From contig DBNL01000054.1 in assembly GCA_002299785.1 (NCBI GenBank), positions 1-14,023 on the forward strand: 14,023 nucleotides of DNA, given 5' to 3'. The notes beneath the pieces are model-generated. The model did no database searches. It saw only the letters and a list, made by a program, of their open reading frames with translations, and was not told the origin of the DNA. This DNA is from Verrucomicrobia bacterium UBA673 (GTDB taxonomy: Bacteria; Verrucomicrobiota; Verrucomicrobiia; Limisphaerales; UBA1096). A program made the translations under genes and the position numbers. Shown one piece after another: positions 1 to 7,599 of the stretch (positions are counted from its first letter, which is position 1; each line of letters starts with the position of its first letter).

Positions 1-662
1 TTGGCCATCAACTCTTCCAGCGCGCCGCTGGCGAGCAGTCGGCCCTCGTGCAGGATGACGACGCGGTCGCAGGTCATCTCGATCTCGGAGAGGATATGCG
101 ACGAGATAAGCACCGTGTGGCCGCCGGCGAGTTCGCGGATCAGCCTGCGCACCGAGCGAACCTGGTTGGGGTCGAGGCCGGCGGTCGGCTCGTCGAGCAC
201 GATCAACTCCGGCTTGGCCAGGAGCGCGTCCGCCAAACCCACGCGTTGACGGTAGCCGCGCGAGAGCTGGCCGATGAACCGGCCGGCGACATCGGCGACG
301 CCGCACTTCTCCATCACCCAGGCGATTCGATTGGCGGAGTCGCCGTTGGCCAGGCGCTTGAGCTGGGCGCGGAATTTCAAGTAGTCGCCGACCCTCAAGT
401 CGCTTGGCAGCGGGTTGTTCTCCGGCATGTAGCCGATCCGCTTGCGAACACGCATCGGGTTTTCAAAAACACAGTCGCCGCCGACGCGCACCGAGCCGGA
501 GGTGGCAGCCATGAAGGTGGTTAGGATGCGCATGGTGGTACTTTTGCCCGCGCCGTTCGGCCCAAGGAAACCGACGACCTCGCCGCCGTCCACGGAGAAC
601 GACACACCGTCGAGCGCCACGTGTTGCCCGTAGCGCTTGGTCAGATTTTCAACCTCAATCAT
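1..662 (-). CDS. GldA-like ABC transporter ATP-binding protein (3' end outside window)
   Basis: Cytoplasmic ATPase subunit of an ABC transporter; ATP hydrolysis would drive a membrane partner encoded outside the window. Reading the complement from ATG at 662 gives 220 codons open to the window edge. Visible motifs are Walker A GPNGAGKST (residues 34-42), signature LSRGYRQRV (133-141), Walker B LIVLDEP (153-159), the D-loop GLDPNQ, and the H-loop histidine in ISSH (186-189). The Q-loop region reads GYMPENNPL (77-85), with Glu where most ABC proteins have Gln. This feature and the LS-x-GY-RQRVG signature are typical of the GldA (gliding-motility-associated) group, which in many non-gliding bacteria is simply a multidrug or Nat-like exporter. 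Gliding is therefore not implied. It is divergent from plsY, with 119 bp between the start codons. The family is certain; the substrate is unknown. Confidence 0.93.
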   Translation of the reverse strand, partial: MIEVENLTKRYGQHVALDGVSFSVDGGEVVGFLGPNGAGKSTTMRILTTFMAATSGSVRVGGDCVFENPMRVRKRIGYMPENNPLPSDLRVGDYLKFRAQLKRLANGDSANRIAWVMEKCGVADVAGRFIGQLSRGYRQRVGLADALLAKPELIVLDEPTAGLDPNQVRSVRRLIRELAGGHTVLISSHILSEIEMTCDRVVILHEGRLLASGALEELMA

Positions 663-745
663 TGGCGAATCCGTCTGCAAGCCGCCCCGAACCTAACGGC
701 CAAGGGCCGCCAAAGGCAATCCGCGCGTGCAGCGGGGGAAACGGC

Positions 746-775
746 TTGCTGCACATGAAGCGAAGCCACTACAAT
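746..775 (+). promoter_or_regulatory. Candidate sigma70-type promoter of plsY-gpsA
   Basis: TTGCTG (746-751), an 18-bp spacer, then TACAAT (770-775). The plsY ATG begins at 782, seven bases after the -10 box, so transcription would start at or next to the start codon and the mRNA would be leaderless. No Shine-Dalgarno sequence precedes ATG 782, which fits. Called by eye only. Confidence 0.4.
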
Positions 776-781
776 CCGTGC

Positions 782-1429
782 ATGGAGGCGCTTGCTTTGC
801 TGGTTGTGGTCCTCGCGGGATATTTGCCGGGCTCGCTGCCGGCGGGTTTGCTCGCGGGCCGGCTCAAGGGCGTGGACATCCGCACGGTCGGCAGCGGCAA
901 CATCGGCGCGACCAATGCGTTTCGCGTGTTGGGTAAGGGCATCGGCATCGCGGTGCTGCTCGTCGATATGTTGAAAGGAGTGCTGCCGTGTTTGTTTCTT
1001 CCGGGAGTGGTGGCAGGACTGTTTCCCGAGGGGCGCGTGCCGGAACCGGAAACGGTGAAACTACTAATCGGCGTGTCGGCGATACTCGGGCACAACTATC
1101 CCTGTTGGCTTGGCTTCAAGGGCGGCAAAGGCATCGCCACCACCGCCGGTGTGGTCGGGGCACTTGCGTCGGTGCCACTTGGGATTTGCATTGGTGCTTG
1201 GATTGTTTTTTTCGTGGTCAGCCGTTACGTGTCGGTGGCGTCGATCGCGGCGGCGGTGGCGCTGCCGCTCAGCGTGGCGTTATTGCCGGGCGAGCGGTTT
1301 GGGTTGCTCTTTTGGATTTTTCTGTTTCTCGGCGTGATGGCAATTTGGAAGCATAAGGGAAATATTAAACGGCTCATGGACGGCACGGAGCCACGCGCTT
1401 GGGGCGGCAAAAAGGAGACGATGAATTGA
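782..1429 (+). CDS. plsY: Acyl-phosphate:glycerol-3-phosphate acyltransferase PlsY
   Basis: Integral membrane enzyme that transfers an acyl group from acyl-phosphate to position 1 of glycerol-3-phosphate, giving lysophosphatidate, the first step of phospholipid synthesis in most bacteria. The 215-residue product matches the usual PlsY length. All three conserved cytoplasmic-loop motifs are visible: GYLPGSLPAG (13-22), VGSGNIGATNAFR (36-48), and GHNYPCWLGFKGGKGIATT (103-121). Hydrophobic segments lie between them (about 3-25, 53-80, 93-108, 124-165, 170-190). The frame is open 40 codons upstream to 662, but the extension is polar and unlike PlsY, whereas ATG 782 begins directly with the first membrane segment. 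It overlaps the start of gpsA, which makes its substrate. Family and function are secure; the start is well supported. Confidence 0.96.
   Translation: MEALALLVVVLAGYLPGSLPAGLLAGRLKGVDIRTVGSGNIGATNAFRVLGKGIGIAVLLVDMLKGVLPCLFLPGVVAGLFPEGRVPEPETVKLLIGVSAILGHNYPCWLGFKGGKGIATTAGVVGALASVPLGICIGAWIVFFVVSRYVSVASIAAAVALPLSVALLPGERFGLLFWIFLFLGVMAIWKHKGNIKRLMDGTEPRAWGGKKETMN
1411..1417 (+). promoter_or_regulatory. Ribosome binding site fixing the gpsA start
   Basis: AAAGGAG at 1411-1417 lies eight bases before TTG 1426. It sits inside the last codons of plsY and supports TTG 1426 as the gpsA start over the longer open frame that begins at 1399. It is one of the few clear Shine-Dalgarno sequences in the window. 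Confidence 0.7.
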
Positions 1430-2406
1430 AGACGGCAGTGATTGGGGCGGGTGCCTGGGGCACGGCGTTGGCCAAGGTGGCGCACTCGAACGGCGGCGAT
1501 GTTTGTCTCTGGGGCCGCGACGCCGACGCATTGGCGGCGCTTGGCCGCGAGGGACGCAACGAGCGTTATTTGCCTGGGGTCGAGCTGCCGCGCGATCTGC
1601 CGACGGAGGCCGACTTGGTCAAGGCGGTGGACGGCGCTGGCTGTGTCGTGCTGGCGGTTCCGTCGCGCGCGTTTCGCGAGGTCATCGCGCGCCTGGCCAA
1701 GTTCGACGGCGTGGCGGTAAGCGTGACCAAGGGGATCGAGTTCGAGACCGGCCTGACGATGGGAGGCATACTTGCCGAGACGATGCCGTTGGCGAGGGTG
1801 GCGGCGCTGTCCGGCCCGACCTTGGCAGAGGAGGTTTGCCGTGACATGCCAAGCGCGGCGGTGGCGGCGAGCGAGGCAGCTGGTGTGGCGGAGACGGTGC
1901 AGCAGGTTTTTCACCGGCCCTCGTTTCGCGTCTACACGAGCAAAGACCTGTCCGGCGTCGAGTTGGGCGGCGCGTTGAAAAATGTGATCGCCATAGCGGC
2001 AGGGGCATCGGCCGGGCTGGGCTTCGGAGACAACTCAAAGGCGGCGCTGGTCACGCGCGCGATCGCGGAGATGCGCCGTCTGGGCGTGGCGTGCGGCGCG
2101 CGTGCGGAGACGTTTGCCGGCCTGAGCGGCCTGGGCGACTTGACGGTGACGTGTTTCTCGAGCCTAAGCCGCAATTATCAGTTCGGCCATCGCATCGGGC
2201 GCGGTGAAAAGCCGGAGGTCATCCTCGCCGACTCGGTGTCGGTGGTGGAGGGGTATCCGACTGCGCGATCGGCGTGGAACCTCGCGCGCACGCGCGATGT
2301 CAGCACGCCGATCATTGACGAGGTTTACGCCATGCTGCACGAGGGCAAAGACCTGCGCCAAGCGTTACACGACCTGACCACCCGTTCCTCCAAGGCGGAG
2401 GATTAA
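1426..2406 (+). CDS. gpsA: NAD(P)-dependent glycerol-3-phosphate dehydrogenase GpsA
   Basis: Cytoplasmic enzyme that reduces dihydroxyacetone phosphate to sn-glycerol-3-phosphate, the backbone used by PlsY just upstream. The 326-residue product has the N-terminal dinucleotide-binding motif GAGAWGTALA (7-16), the family motif LSGPTLAEEV (128-137), the ELGGALKNV block with the expected catalytic lysine (K185), and the GLSGLGDLTVTCFSSLSRN block (232-250). Length and motif order are normal for the family. The start is TTG at 1426, overlapping the plsY stop (TGA 1427-1429), with AAAGGAG eight bases upstream; no ATG is available in frame nearby. Tight coupling with plsY is a common arrangement. One copy of the TTGGCCAA palindrome lies at codons 15-17. 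Confidence 0.96.
   Translation: MKTAVIGAGAWGTALAKVAHSNGGDVCLWGRDADALAALGREGRNERYLPGVELPRDLPTEADLVKAVDGAGCVVLAVPSRAFREVIARLAKFDGVAVSVTKGIEFETGLTMGGILAETMPLARVAALSGPTLAEEVCRDMPSAAVAASEAAGVAETVQQVFHRPSFRVYTSKDLSGVELGGALKNVIAIAAGASAGLGFGDNSKAALVTRAIAEMRRLGVACGARAETFAGLSGLGDLTVTCFSSLSRNYQFGHRIGRGEKPEVILADSVSVVEGYPTARSAWNLARTRDVSTPIIDEVYAMLHEGKDLRQALHDLTTRSSKAED
1468..1475. repeat. TTGGCCAA copy in gpsA
   Basis: Read as Leu-Ala-Lys (gpsA residues 15-17), just after the dinucleotide-binding motif. Only one flanking base is symmetric or less, so this copy could be a chance match at a conserved protein position. Confidence 0.6.
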
Positions 2407-2448
2407 GCAGGCCAAGCCGTGGCCGTGACACGTGCCCGAAACACCCGA

Positions 2449-3852
2449 CTACGCAACAACCTCCATCACCGGCTCGCCGCTTGAGATCATCAATGGGCGA
2501 TCCTGCGTGTCGTAAATGAGCGCCTTCGGGTCGATGCCGAGCAGATAATAGATGGTCGCCGCCAGGTCCTCGGGCGTCACGCCGTCCTCTGCCGGTTCCG
2601 CGGCGTGCTTGTCGGATTTGCCGTGGACAAATCCCCCCTTCACTCCTCCACCAGCGAGCAGGACGCTGTAGCAGTTCGGCCAATGGTCGCGGCTGGCGTT
2701 CTTGTTGATTTTCGGCGTGCGGCCGAACTCTCCCATCCAGACCACCAGCGTCTCGTCCAGCATCCCGCGCTGTTCCAGATCCTCCAGCAACGTCGGCAGT
2801 GTCTGGTCGGTGACCGGCAGATGGTAGGCTTCAACGATCGGATACATGCGCGTGTTATCGAAGCCGTGGGTGTCCCAGCCGCCGCTGGTCTTGCTGCGCC
2901 CGCCGATGCTGTTTGCGAAGTAACACGTGGAGAACTTCACGCCCGCTTCAGCAAGCCGCCGCGCCAGCAGGCAGCCCTGTCCGTAGGTTGTCCGACCGTA
3001 TCTCTCCCGCAGCCACGAGGGCTCCTTTGAGAGGTCAAAGGCCTCGCGCACTCGCGGCGAGTTCAACATCGCCATGGCGTTCTTGTAATAGTCGTCCAGC
3101 CCCCGGGCCTGCTCGGAGAATTCGAGCAGGCGCGACTGGGCGTCTATGATCTGCTGCAAGCCGCGCCGTGCCTGCACCCGGTCGAGCGTGAGATTGCCGG
3201 GCAGGCTCAGCTCCGGCAGGCGAAAGTCCGCCTCATTCGGGTCGTGCGGAATGAATAACGGGTCGAACTTTTTACCAAGAAAACTGGCATGCTGGCCCGG
3301 CGTCCGCGAGCCGTCGGCGATCACGTGCGGATAGGAGACGAACGTCGGCATGCCCCGGTCCTCGTTCGCGCTGAGCTTACTGACCACCGAGCCGTAGGCC
3401 GGGTAGAGGTCGGGCAGGTCGCGCAGGCGTTGGTCGTCGCTTGGCGGCGCATGGCCCGAGAGCGCGTAGTAGCCGGCCGAGTTGTGGTTCTTCATGGTGT
3501 GGTGCAGTGTGCGGATCACGGTGCACTTGTCCATATACCGGGCCATCCGCGGAAGGTGCTCGCAAATCTCAATGTCCGGGCAGGAGGTGCGAATCTGCCC
3601 GTGCGGCGAACGGTATTCCTTCGGCGCGTCCGGCTTCATGTCGAGGATGTCGATCTGGCTCGGCCCGCCCCACTGGAAAAGGAAAATGACCGATTTTGCC
3701 CTCGGCGCGATCTTGAGGTTCGCCACAGTCGCTTCCGAGGCGCGCAACAGTTTCGGCATCGTCATGCCAAGGAGCCCCATGCCCCCTGCTCGCAGCAGGG
3801 TGCGCCGCGCGATCGTGGTCTCCCGGAAACTCTGGCAGGACGGGTCTCTCAT
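2449..3852 (-). CDS. DUF1501 family protein (Tat-type signal, alkaline-phosphatase-like fold)
   Basis: A 467-residue protein of the DUF1501 family, which is abundant in Planctomycetes and Verrucomicrobia and related to the alkaline phosphatase/sulfatase fold; its reaction is not established. An N-terminal twin-arginine stretch ARRTLLRAGGMGLLG (15-29) suggests Tat export. Family blocks visible are WGGPSQIDILDMKP (61-74), HTMKNHNSAGYY (118-129), GGWDTH (324-329), GEFGRTP (374-380) and RDHWP (388-392). Asp, His and Glu in the last three are the likely metal or active-site positions, by inference from the fold. The start ATG overlaps the stop of the upstream DUF1549/DUF1553 gene in an ATGA (3849-3852), so the two are translationally coupled and probably work together, as is usual for this pair. 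It converges on gpsA with a 42-bp gap. Confidence 0.93.
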   Translation of the reverse strand: MRDPSCQSFRETTIARRTLLRAGGMGLLGMTMPKLLRASEATVANLKIAPRAKSVIFLFQWGGPSQIDILDMKPDAPKEYRSPHGQIRTSCPDIEICEHLPRMARYMDKCTVIRTLHHTMKNHNSAGYYALSGHAPPSDDQRLRDLPDLYPAYGSVVSKLSANEDRGMPTFVSYPHVIADGSRTPGQHASFLGKKFDPLFIPHDPNEADFRLPELSLPGNLTLDRVQARRGLQQIIDAQSRLLEFSEQARGLDDYYKNAMAMLNSPRVREAFDLSKEPSWLRERYGRTTYGQGCLLARRLAEAGVKFSTCYFANSIGGRSKTSGGWDTHGFDNTRMYPIVEAYHLPVTDQTLPTLLEDLEQRGMLDETLVVWMGEFGRTPKINKNASRDHWPNCYSVLLAGGGVKGGFVHGKSDKHAAEPAEDGVTPEDLAATIYYLLGIDPKALIYDTQDRPLMISSGEPVMEVVA

Positions 3853-6062
3853 CGCCTTAGAATAAACTCCTTCGCGTTCAAAAGTCCCCAGGCCACGTCC
3901 TCAAGCGCGCCGCGCCGGTCTCCGGCGGCGGAGAGGTGTTTCAACATCGCAGTGTTCTCATTCGCAGACGGAGCCCTGGTTAAAATCGCCCAATAGAGCG
4001 TATCGACAATCTCGGAATCCCCGTTCCCCTCCTTGATCTGCCGGCCGATCCGGTTGTTGTCCTGTCGCAGCAGCCGGTTCAGGGTCTCGCCCCCGGTGAG
4101 CTCGAAAACCTGCGCGAGGGTTGTCTCATCGTTTCGCTCGGCGTCGGAACTGGTCAGTCGTGCCGGCTTGCCAAAAAGCTTGAGGAAGCGCCCGCCGTAC
4201 CCGGGGTTCCGTGACAGGTGCACGCTTTCCACGCCGGGCATCCCGACCGACCGCATGCTCTTGTGCGTATCGGCAAACTCGATGGGGCCCGCCAGCGAAC
4301 GGTGCGCGGCATCGATGATTACCTCCGCGGGATAGCGGCGCACGGTTGCGCGAGCGAAGTTCTCCTCGGAACCTGCCGCGTCGCCACGGGGATCGGCAGA
4401 AAACTGGTAGGTTCTTGAGTTGGCGATCAAGCGGATCAGGTGTCGCGGATCATAGCCGCTATCGCGAAGTTCATGTTCCAGGGTTTCCATCAGAGCCGGG
4501 TTGGAGGCCGGGTTCGTGTCGCGGACATCGTCCACCGGTTCGATCAACGCGCGGCCTGTCATGTGAAACCATATCCTGTTGGCCTGCACCCTGGCAAAGT
4601 TCGGGTGGGAGAGTACCCACTGAGCCATCTCCTCGAGTCTCCTGTTCATGGATGCCAGCGGTGGCGCATCGCGATCAAGCAACCCGGGCTTGGGAGGTTT
4701 CTTGGTGCGCGGGTGCTTGAGGACGATTTTTGGGTCGAGCTTTTCGAGAGCTACAAGCTTCACTTTCTGCTCACCGCGGAACTGGTGCTTGTCGAACTTG
4801 TCCTTCCGCTTGTTCTCGACGATCTCGTAGTCGATGCCGTCGAAGAGCGCCGCGAAGCGGTAGTAGTCGTCCTGTCGCACGTCCTCAAACGGATGGTCGT
4901 GGCAGCGGGCGCACTTGAGTCGACTGCCCAGAAACACCTGGGCCGCTGCTTCCGCGCGGTCGATGGGAAAACGCAGTGCACGGTAGAAGTTCGCTGGTGG
5001 ATTCCCGTAGGTGCTTCCGGTTGCGGAGAGCACCTCGTGCGCAAAGACATCAAGAGGCTTACCGGTTGCCAGGCCCTCGCGGATCCAATTGTAAAATATC
5101 TCAACGCCCTTAGGGTCAAGGGTCTTCTCCTCGACCCGCAGAAGGTCCGCCCACTTCAGCGCCCAAAACTCCGCGTATTCGGGTGAAGCAAGGAGCCGCT
5201 CGATGAGCCTGGCGCGCTTCCCCGGATCACGCTCATCGACGAACGCCTTTGCCTCGCGGGGATTCGGGAGTGTCCCGGTGATGTCCAGGCAGGCGCGTCG
5301 CATGAAAGTCGCGTCGTCACACGATGCCGCTGGGTTTTCCTTGAATTGTTTCAGCTTGGAAAAAACGTGTTTGTCGATTGTGTTGGCGGGCGCCGGGCCG
5401 CTCCACCTGTAGCCCTTCCGCGGATGAATCATCCCCGCACGCATCGATGCGCGGCCGGAAAGGTATCTTGCAAATACCGTCGTCTCCCCTGTTTGTGCAA
5501 ATTCCAGGACCCCGGCTGCTGTGACCTCGGCGATCAGGTTGGAAGTTTCGTAAACCGTCCAGCGGGTTACATCGAGCTGCTCGCCGTCGGAGAAAGTTGC
5601 CGTCACCTTCAGCGCCAACGAGTTCCCCGGAGTGGTAAGCATCGCCACCCCGGGCGATACGGAGATCGACTCCAGGTGGGGTGCTTCGTTCGAATCCTCA
5701 GCGGCGCCTGCCCTGATCCAGTCCAGCAGGATCCGATATTCCGACGACCCGGTCTCGAAGCGTTTTTTGCCCTCGTGCTTCACTTGAAGCGTGGGCTTGA
5801 GAAGGACTTTGCTTGCCGCGGGTTCGTCGATGTTCACTCGCCCGCCGGATTGCAGTGCCTTGAAATCCGATTTCGGATTTTCTCCCCAAAGCGACAGCTT
5901 GAATCCCCCCTTGCCGTTTTGGTTCCCGTGGCATGCCCCGGCGTTGCAACCGGCCTTTGATAGCACAGTCATCACGTCGCGGGAAAAGCTCGTTTCCTCC
6001 GAGACCAGGACACAGGGAGCAAACAGACACATCGCAAACAGCCTGATAAAACACGTGTGCAA
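3849..6062 (-). CDS. DUF1549/DUF1553 secreted cytochrome-like protein with Ig-like domain
   Basis: A 737-residue exported protein of the DUF1549-DUF1553 type characteristic of Planctomycetes and Verrucomicrobia; function unknown, often linked by context to polymer degradation. Order of parts: signal peptide (hydrophobic 5-20), a cytochrome-c-like segment GCNAGACHGNQNGKGGF (38-54), a bacterial Ig-like (BIG2-type) domain about 131-205, DUF1549 about 228-410 including CARCHDHPF (384-392), then DUF1553 about 470-730 ending with the typical LLNAKEFILRR. CARCH is a standard CXXCH haem site, whereas the N-terminal one is the expanded CX4CH form. The start is uncertain: TTG 6062 keeps a sensible signal peptide, the next in-frame ATG is 6032, and ATG 6069 is in another frame. 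A good promoter lies immediately upstream. It forms an operon with DUF1501 and is divergent from the PQQ-like gene. Confidence 0.92.
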   Translation of the reverse strand: MHTCFIRLFAMCLFAPCVLVSEETSFSRDVMTVLSKAGCNAGACHGNQNGKGGFKLSLWGENPKSDFKALQSGGRVNIDEPAASKVLLKPTLQVKHEGKKRFETGSSEYRILLDWIRAGAAEDSNEAPHLESISVSPGVAMLTTPGNSLALKVTATFSDGEQLDVTRWTVYETSNLIAEVTAAGVLEFAQTGETTVFARYLSGRASMRAGMIHPRKGYRWSGPAPANTIDKHVFSKLKQFKENPAASCDDATFMRRACLDITGTLPNPREAKAFVDERDPGKRARLIERLLASPEYAEFWALKWADLLRVEEKTLDPKGVEIFYNWIREGLATGKPLDVFAHEVLSATGSTYGNPPANFYRALRFPIDRAEAAAQVFLGSRLKCARCHDHPFEDVRQDDYYRFAALFDGIDYEIVENKRKDKFDKHQFRGEQKVKLVALEKLDPKIVLKHPRTKKPPKPGLLDRDAPPLASMNRRLEEMAQWVLSHPNFARVQANRIWFHMTGRALIEPVDDVRDTNPASNPALMETLEHELRDSGYDPRHLIRLIANSRTYQFSADPRGDAAGSEENFARATVRRYPAEVIIDAAHRSLAGPIEFADTHKSMRSVGMPGVESVHLSRNPGYGGRFLKLFGKPARLTSSDAERNDETTLAQVFELTGGETLNRLLRQDNNRIGRQIKEGNGDSEIVDTLYWAILTRAPSANENTAMLKHLSAAGDRRGALEDVAWGLLNAKEFILRR

Positions 6063-6071
6063 AGCCCATTG

Positions 6072-6100
6072 AATCTAAAGTGTCCCCACCGCTCTCTCAA
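6072..6100 (-). promoter_or_regulatory. Candidate promoter of the DUF1553-DUF1501 operon
   Basis: On the minus strand, TTGAGA (6100-6095), a 17-bp spacer, then TAGATT (6077-6072). The predicted transcription start is about 6065, within three bases of the TTG start at 6062, and no Shine-Dalgarno sequence is present. It therefore resembles the plsY arrangement. Confidence 0.4.
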
Positions 6101-6179
6101 GCAGTTTTAGCTTTCCTATTTCATCTCCTTTTTACGGCCGCTTAGGTGGTTGGCGCTGTTTGGCAGCTGCGATCGTGGG

Positions 6180-6208
6180 TTGCCTTGGCCAAGTGAGGTC
6201 GGTAGTTT
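6180..6208 (+). promoter_or_regulatory. Candidate promoter of the PQQ-like/oxidoreductase genes, with a palindrome in the spacer
   Basis: TTGCCT (6180-6185), a 17-bp spacer, then TAGTTT (6203-6208). The perfect palindrome CTTGGCCAAG (6184-6193) overlaps the -35 box and fills half the spacer. If a protein binds it, it would block RNA polymerase. The predicted leader to ATG 6230 is about 15 bases. Confidence 0.35.
6184..6193. repeat. CTTGGCCAAG palindrome copy (intergenic, divergent promoter region)
   Basis: Perfect 10-bp palindrome in the 167-bp gap between the divergent DUF1553 and PQQ-like genes. It is the only perfect TTGGCCAA core between 1476 and 9084. Confidence 0.85.
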
Positions 6209-6229
6209 GTCCGTCGTTTGCAGCAAATC

Positions 6230-7462
6230 ATGAAGAAGGTTATTATTTCCACATTATTTTTCGCCATGGGCCTTGGATTGTCGGCTGACGATTGGCAGCA
6301 ATGGAGGGGCCCCAACCGCGATGGCATCAGCCGTGAGATCGGCTTGCTGCAGGCCTGGCCAAGCGCCGGGCCGGAAAGAATCTGGCTGAGCCGGGACATT
6401 GGCATCGGTTACTCGGCGCCGGTAGTGGCCGAGGGCAAGATTTTCATCATGGGAACCAAGGACGGCAAGGAGCAGTTGTTTGCCAAAGAGGCCAAGGGTG
6501 GAAAGACGCTCTGGACAGCCCCGATGGGCGGCATCCTCTCCAACAACTGGGGAGACGGGCCGCGCGGTGCCGCGACCGTGGACGGCGATAAGGTTTTTGC
6601 GCTGGGGGCAAAGGGCAGTTTAATATGCGCCAATGTCGGGGATGGCAAGGTGAACTGGTGGGTGGAGATGGTGAAGGATCTTGGAGGGAAAGTGCCCGGC
6701 TGGGGCTACACCGAGTCGGTGTTGGTGGACGGTGACTATGTGATCTGCGCGCCGGGTGGTAAACGTGGCACTTTGGCTGCGATTGACAAAAAAACAGGCG
6801 AGGTCATTTGGCGCAGCAGCGACTGGACAGACGGCGCCCAGTACGCCTCAGTGGTGCCGGCCGAACTAAACGGCCAACGGCAGTTCATCCAGCTTACGCA
6901 GAAAACTCTTGCCGGTGTTTCCGCTCGCGATGGGTCGGTCTTGTGGCGTAACGCCTGGCCGGGGCGCACGGCGGTCATTCCCACCCCTATCGTTCGTAAA
7001 AACGAGATCTACATTTCCTCGGGATACGGTGTAGGCTGCCGGAAGATCACTATTGGAGATGCCCACAAGGTCACTGAGGATTACTCGAACAAGAACATGA
7101 AAAATCAACACGGCGGCGTACTGCTGCTCGATGGTCACCTATACGGCTATTCCGATGGACGCGGGTGGACCTGTCAAAACCTGAAGAGTGGCGACGTGGT
7201 TTGGGATTCAAAGAAGCTCGGCAAGGGTTGTGTCTTTTATGCAGATAATCGACTGTATTGCCTTGCGGAAAGTTCAGGGACGGTGGCGCTGGCCGGCGCC
7301 AACACAGCTGGATGGAAGGAGCACGGTCGATTCAAACTCGAACCTCAAACGGAACTTCGCAAACGATCTGGCCGGATCTGGACGCACCCGGTCGTGGCCA
7401 ACGGCGTGATGTATTTGCGCGACCAGGAACTGCTCTTCGCGTTTAACGTCAAGGCTCGGTAG
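6230..7462 (+). CDS. Secreted PQQ-like beta-propeller repeat protein
   Basis: A 410-residue extracytoplasmic protein with PQQ-binding-like (BamB/quinoprotein-type) beta-propeller repeats. It has a classic signal peptide, MKKVIISTLFFAMGLGLSA (1-19), followed by DWQQWRGPNRDGIS (21-34), the usual opening of these proteins in Planctomycetes and Verrucomicrobia. Blades are recognisable from recurring patterns such as GKTLWTAP (91-98), GKVNWWVEM (139-147) and TGEVIWRSSDW (189-199), and it closes with YLRDQELLFAFNVKA. No enzymatic motif is seen, so PQQ binding should not be assumed; a scaffold or binding role is as likely. The frame opens at a TTG (6218), but ATG 6230 gives the clean signal peptide. 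The next gene, a Tat-exported oxidoreductase, lies 137 bp downstream on the same strand, and the two may be cotranscribed. Confidence 0.9.
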   Translation: MKKVIISTLFFAMGLGLSADDWQQWRGPNRDGISREIGLLQAWPSAGPERIWLSRDIGIGYSAPVVAEGKIFIMGTKDGKEQLFAKEAKGGKTLWTAPMGGILSNNWGDGPRGAATVDGDKVFALGAKGSLICANVGDGKVNWWVEMVKDLGGKVPGWGYTESVLVDGDYVICAPGGKRGTLAAIDKKTGEVIWRSSDWTDGAQYASVVPAELNGQRQFIQLTQKTLAGVSARDGSVLWRNAWPGRTAVIPTPIVRKNEIYISSGYGVGCRKITIGDAHKVTEDYSNKNMKNQHGGVLLLDGHLYGYSDGRGWTCQNLKSGDVVWDSKKLGKGCVFYADNRLYCLAESSGTVALAGANTAGWKEHGRFKLEPQTELRKRSGRIWTHPVVANGVMYLRDQELLFAFNVKAR

Positions 7463-7472
7463 AGCCATCGGT

Positions 7473-7495
7473 CTGGCCAAGCGGGGTGGTTGACA
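7473..7495 (+). repeat. Decayed copy of the post-stop palindrome
   Basis: Eleven bases after the 7462 stop, CTGGCCAAGC (7473-7482) is one base off the palindrome core. It is followed by a GGTTGAC that also occurs in the 9084-9113 terminator: GGCCAAGCGG then GGTTGAC here, GGCCAAGCGGTTGACC there. It looks like a degenerated relative of that hairpin that can no longer pair. The rest of the 7463-7599 gap holds only a short GGGAA/TTCCC stem near 7538-7554 and a GGCCTAAGGCC near 7561. Confidence 0.4.
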
Positions 7496-7584
7496 ATACA
7501 GCCCAAGGTGCCCAGAGTTCCTGCCGATCCGATGAGTGGGAAGCTTGTTTTCCCGTTGCTGGCCTAAGGCCAAGTACAATAATA

Positions 7585-7591
7585 AAAAGGA
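7585..7591 (+). promoter_or_regulatory. Ribosome binding site of the Gfo/Idh/MocA gene
   Basis: AAAAAGGA-type Shine-Dalgarno at 7585-7591, eight bases before ATG 7600. It fixes this start over the longer open frame from 7486. A TACAAT just upstream (7575-7580) lacks a correctly spaced -35 box, so a separate promoter is not claimed. Confidence 0.65.
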
Positions 7592-7599
7592 CCAAACTT

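Noticed and set aside
662..781. N-terminal extension of PlsY by 40 residues
   Set aside because: The extension is polar, Pro/Gly-rich and unlike PlsY, while ATG 782 begins at the conserved first membrane segment.
1225..1914. 229-codon minus-strand open frame across plsY and gpsA
   Set aside because: It is the antisense shadow of two well-identified genes in GC-rich DNA; its translation has no recognisable domain.
3289..5960. Several plus-strand open frames of 200-248 codons opposite the DUF1501 and DUF1553 genes
   Set aside because: They overlap confidently assigned minus-strand genes completely and read as Arg/Val-rich, low-information translations.
5698..6069. 123-codon minus-strand frame starting at ATG 6069, a better start codon than the TTG of the DUF1553 gene
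   Set aside because: It is in a different frame from the DUF1549/DUF1553 protein and its product resembles no protein. It remains possible that a frameshift error near 6060 hides an ATG start.
7490..7495. Perfect TTGACA upstream of the oxidoreductase gene
   Set aside because: No -10-like hexamer lies 16-18 bp downstream, and the hexamer falls in the decayed copy of the terminator sequence.
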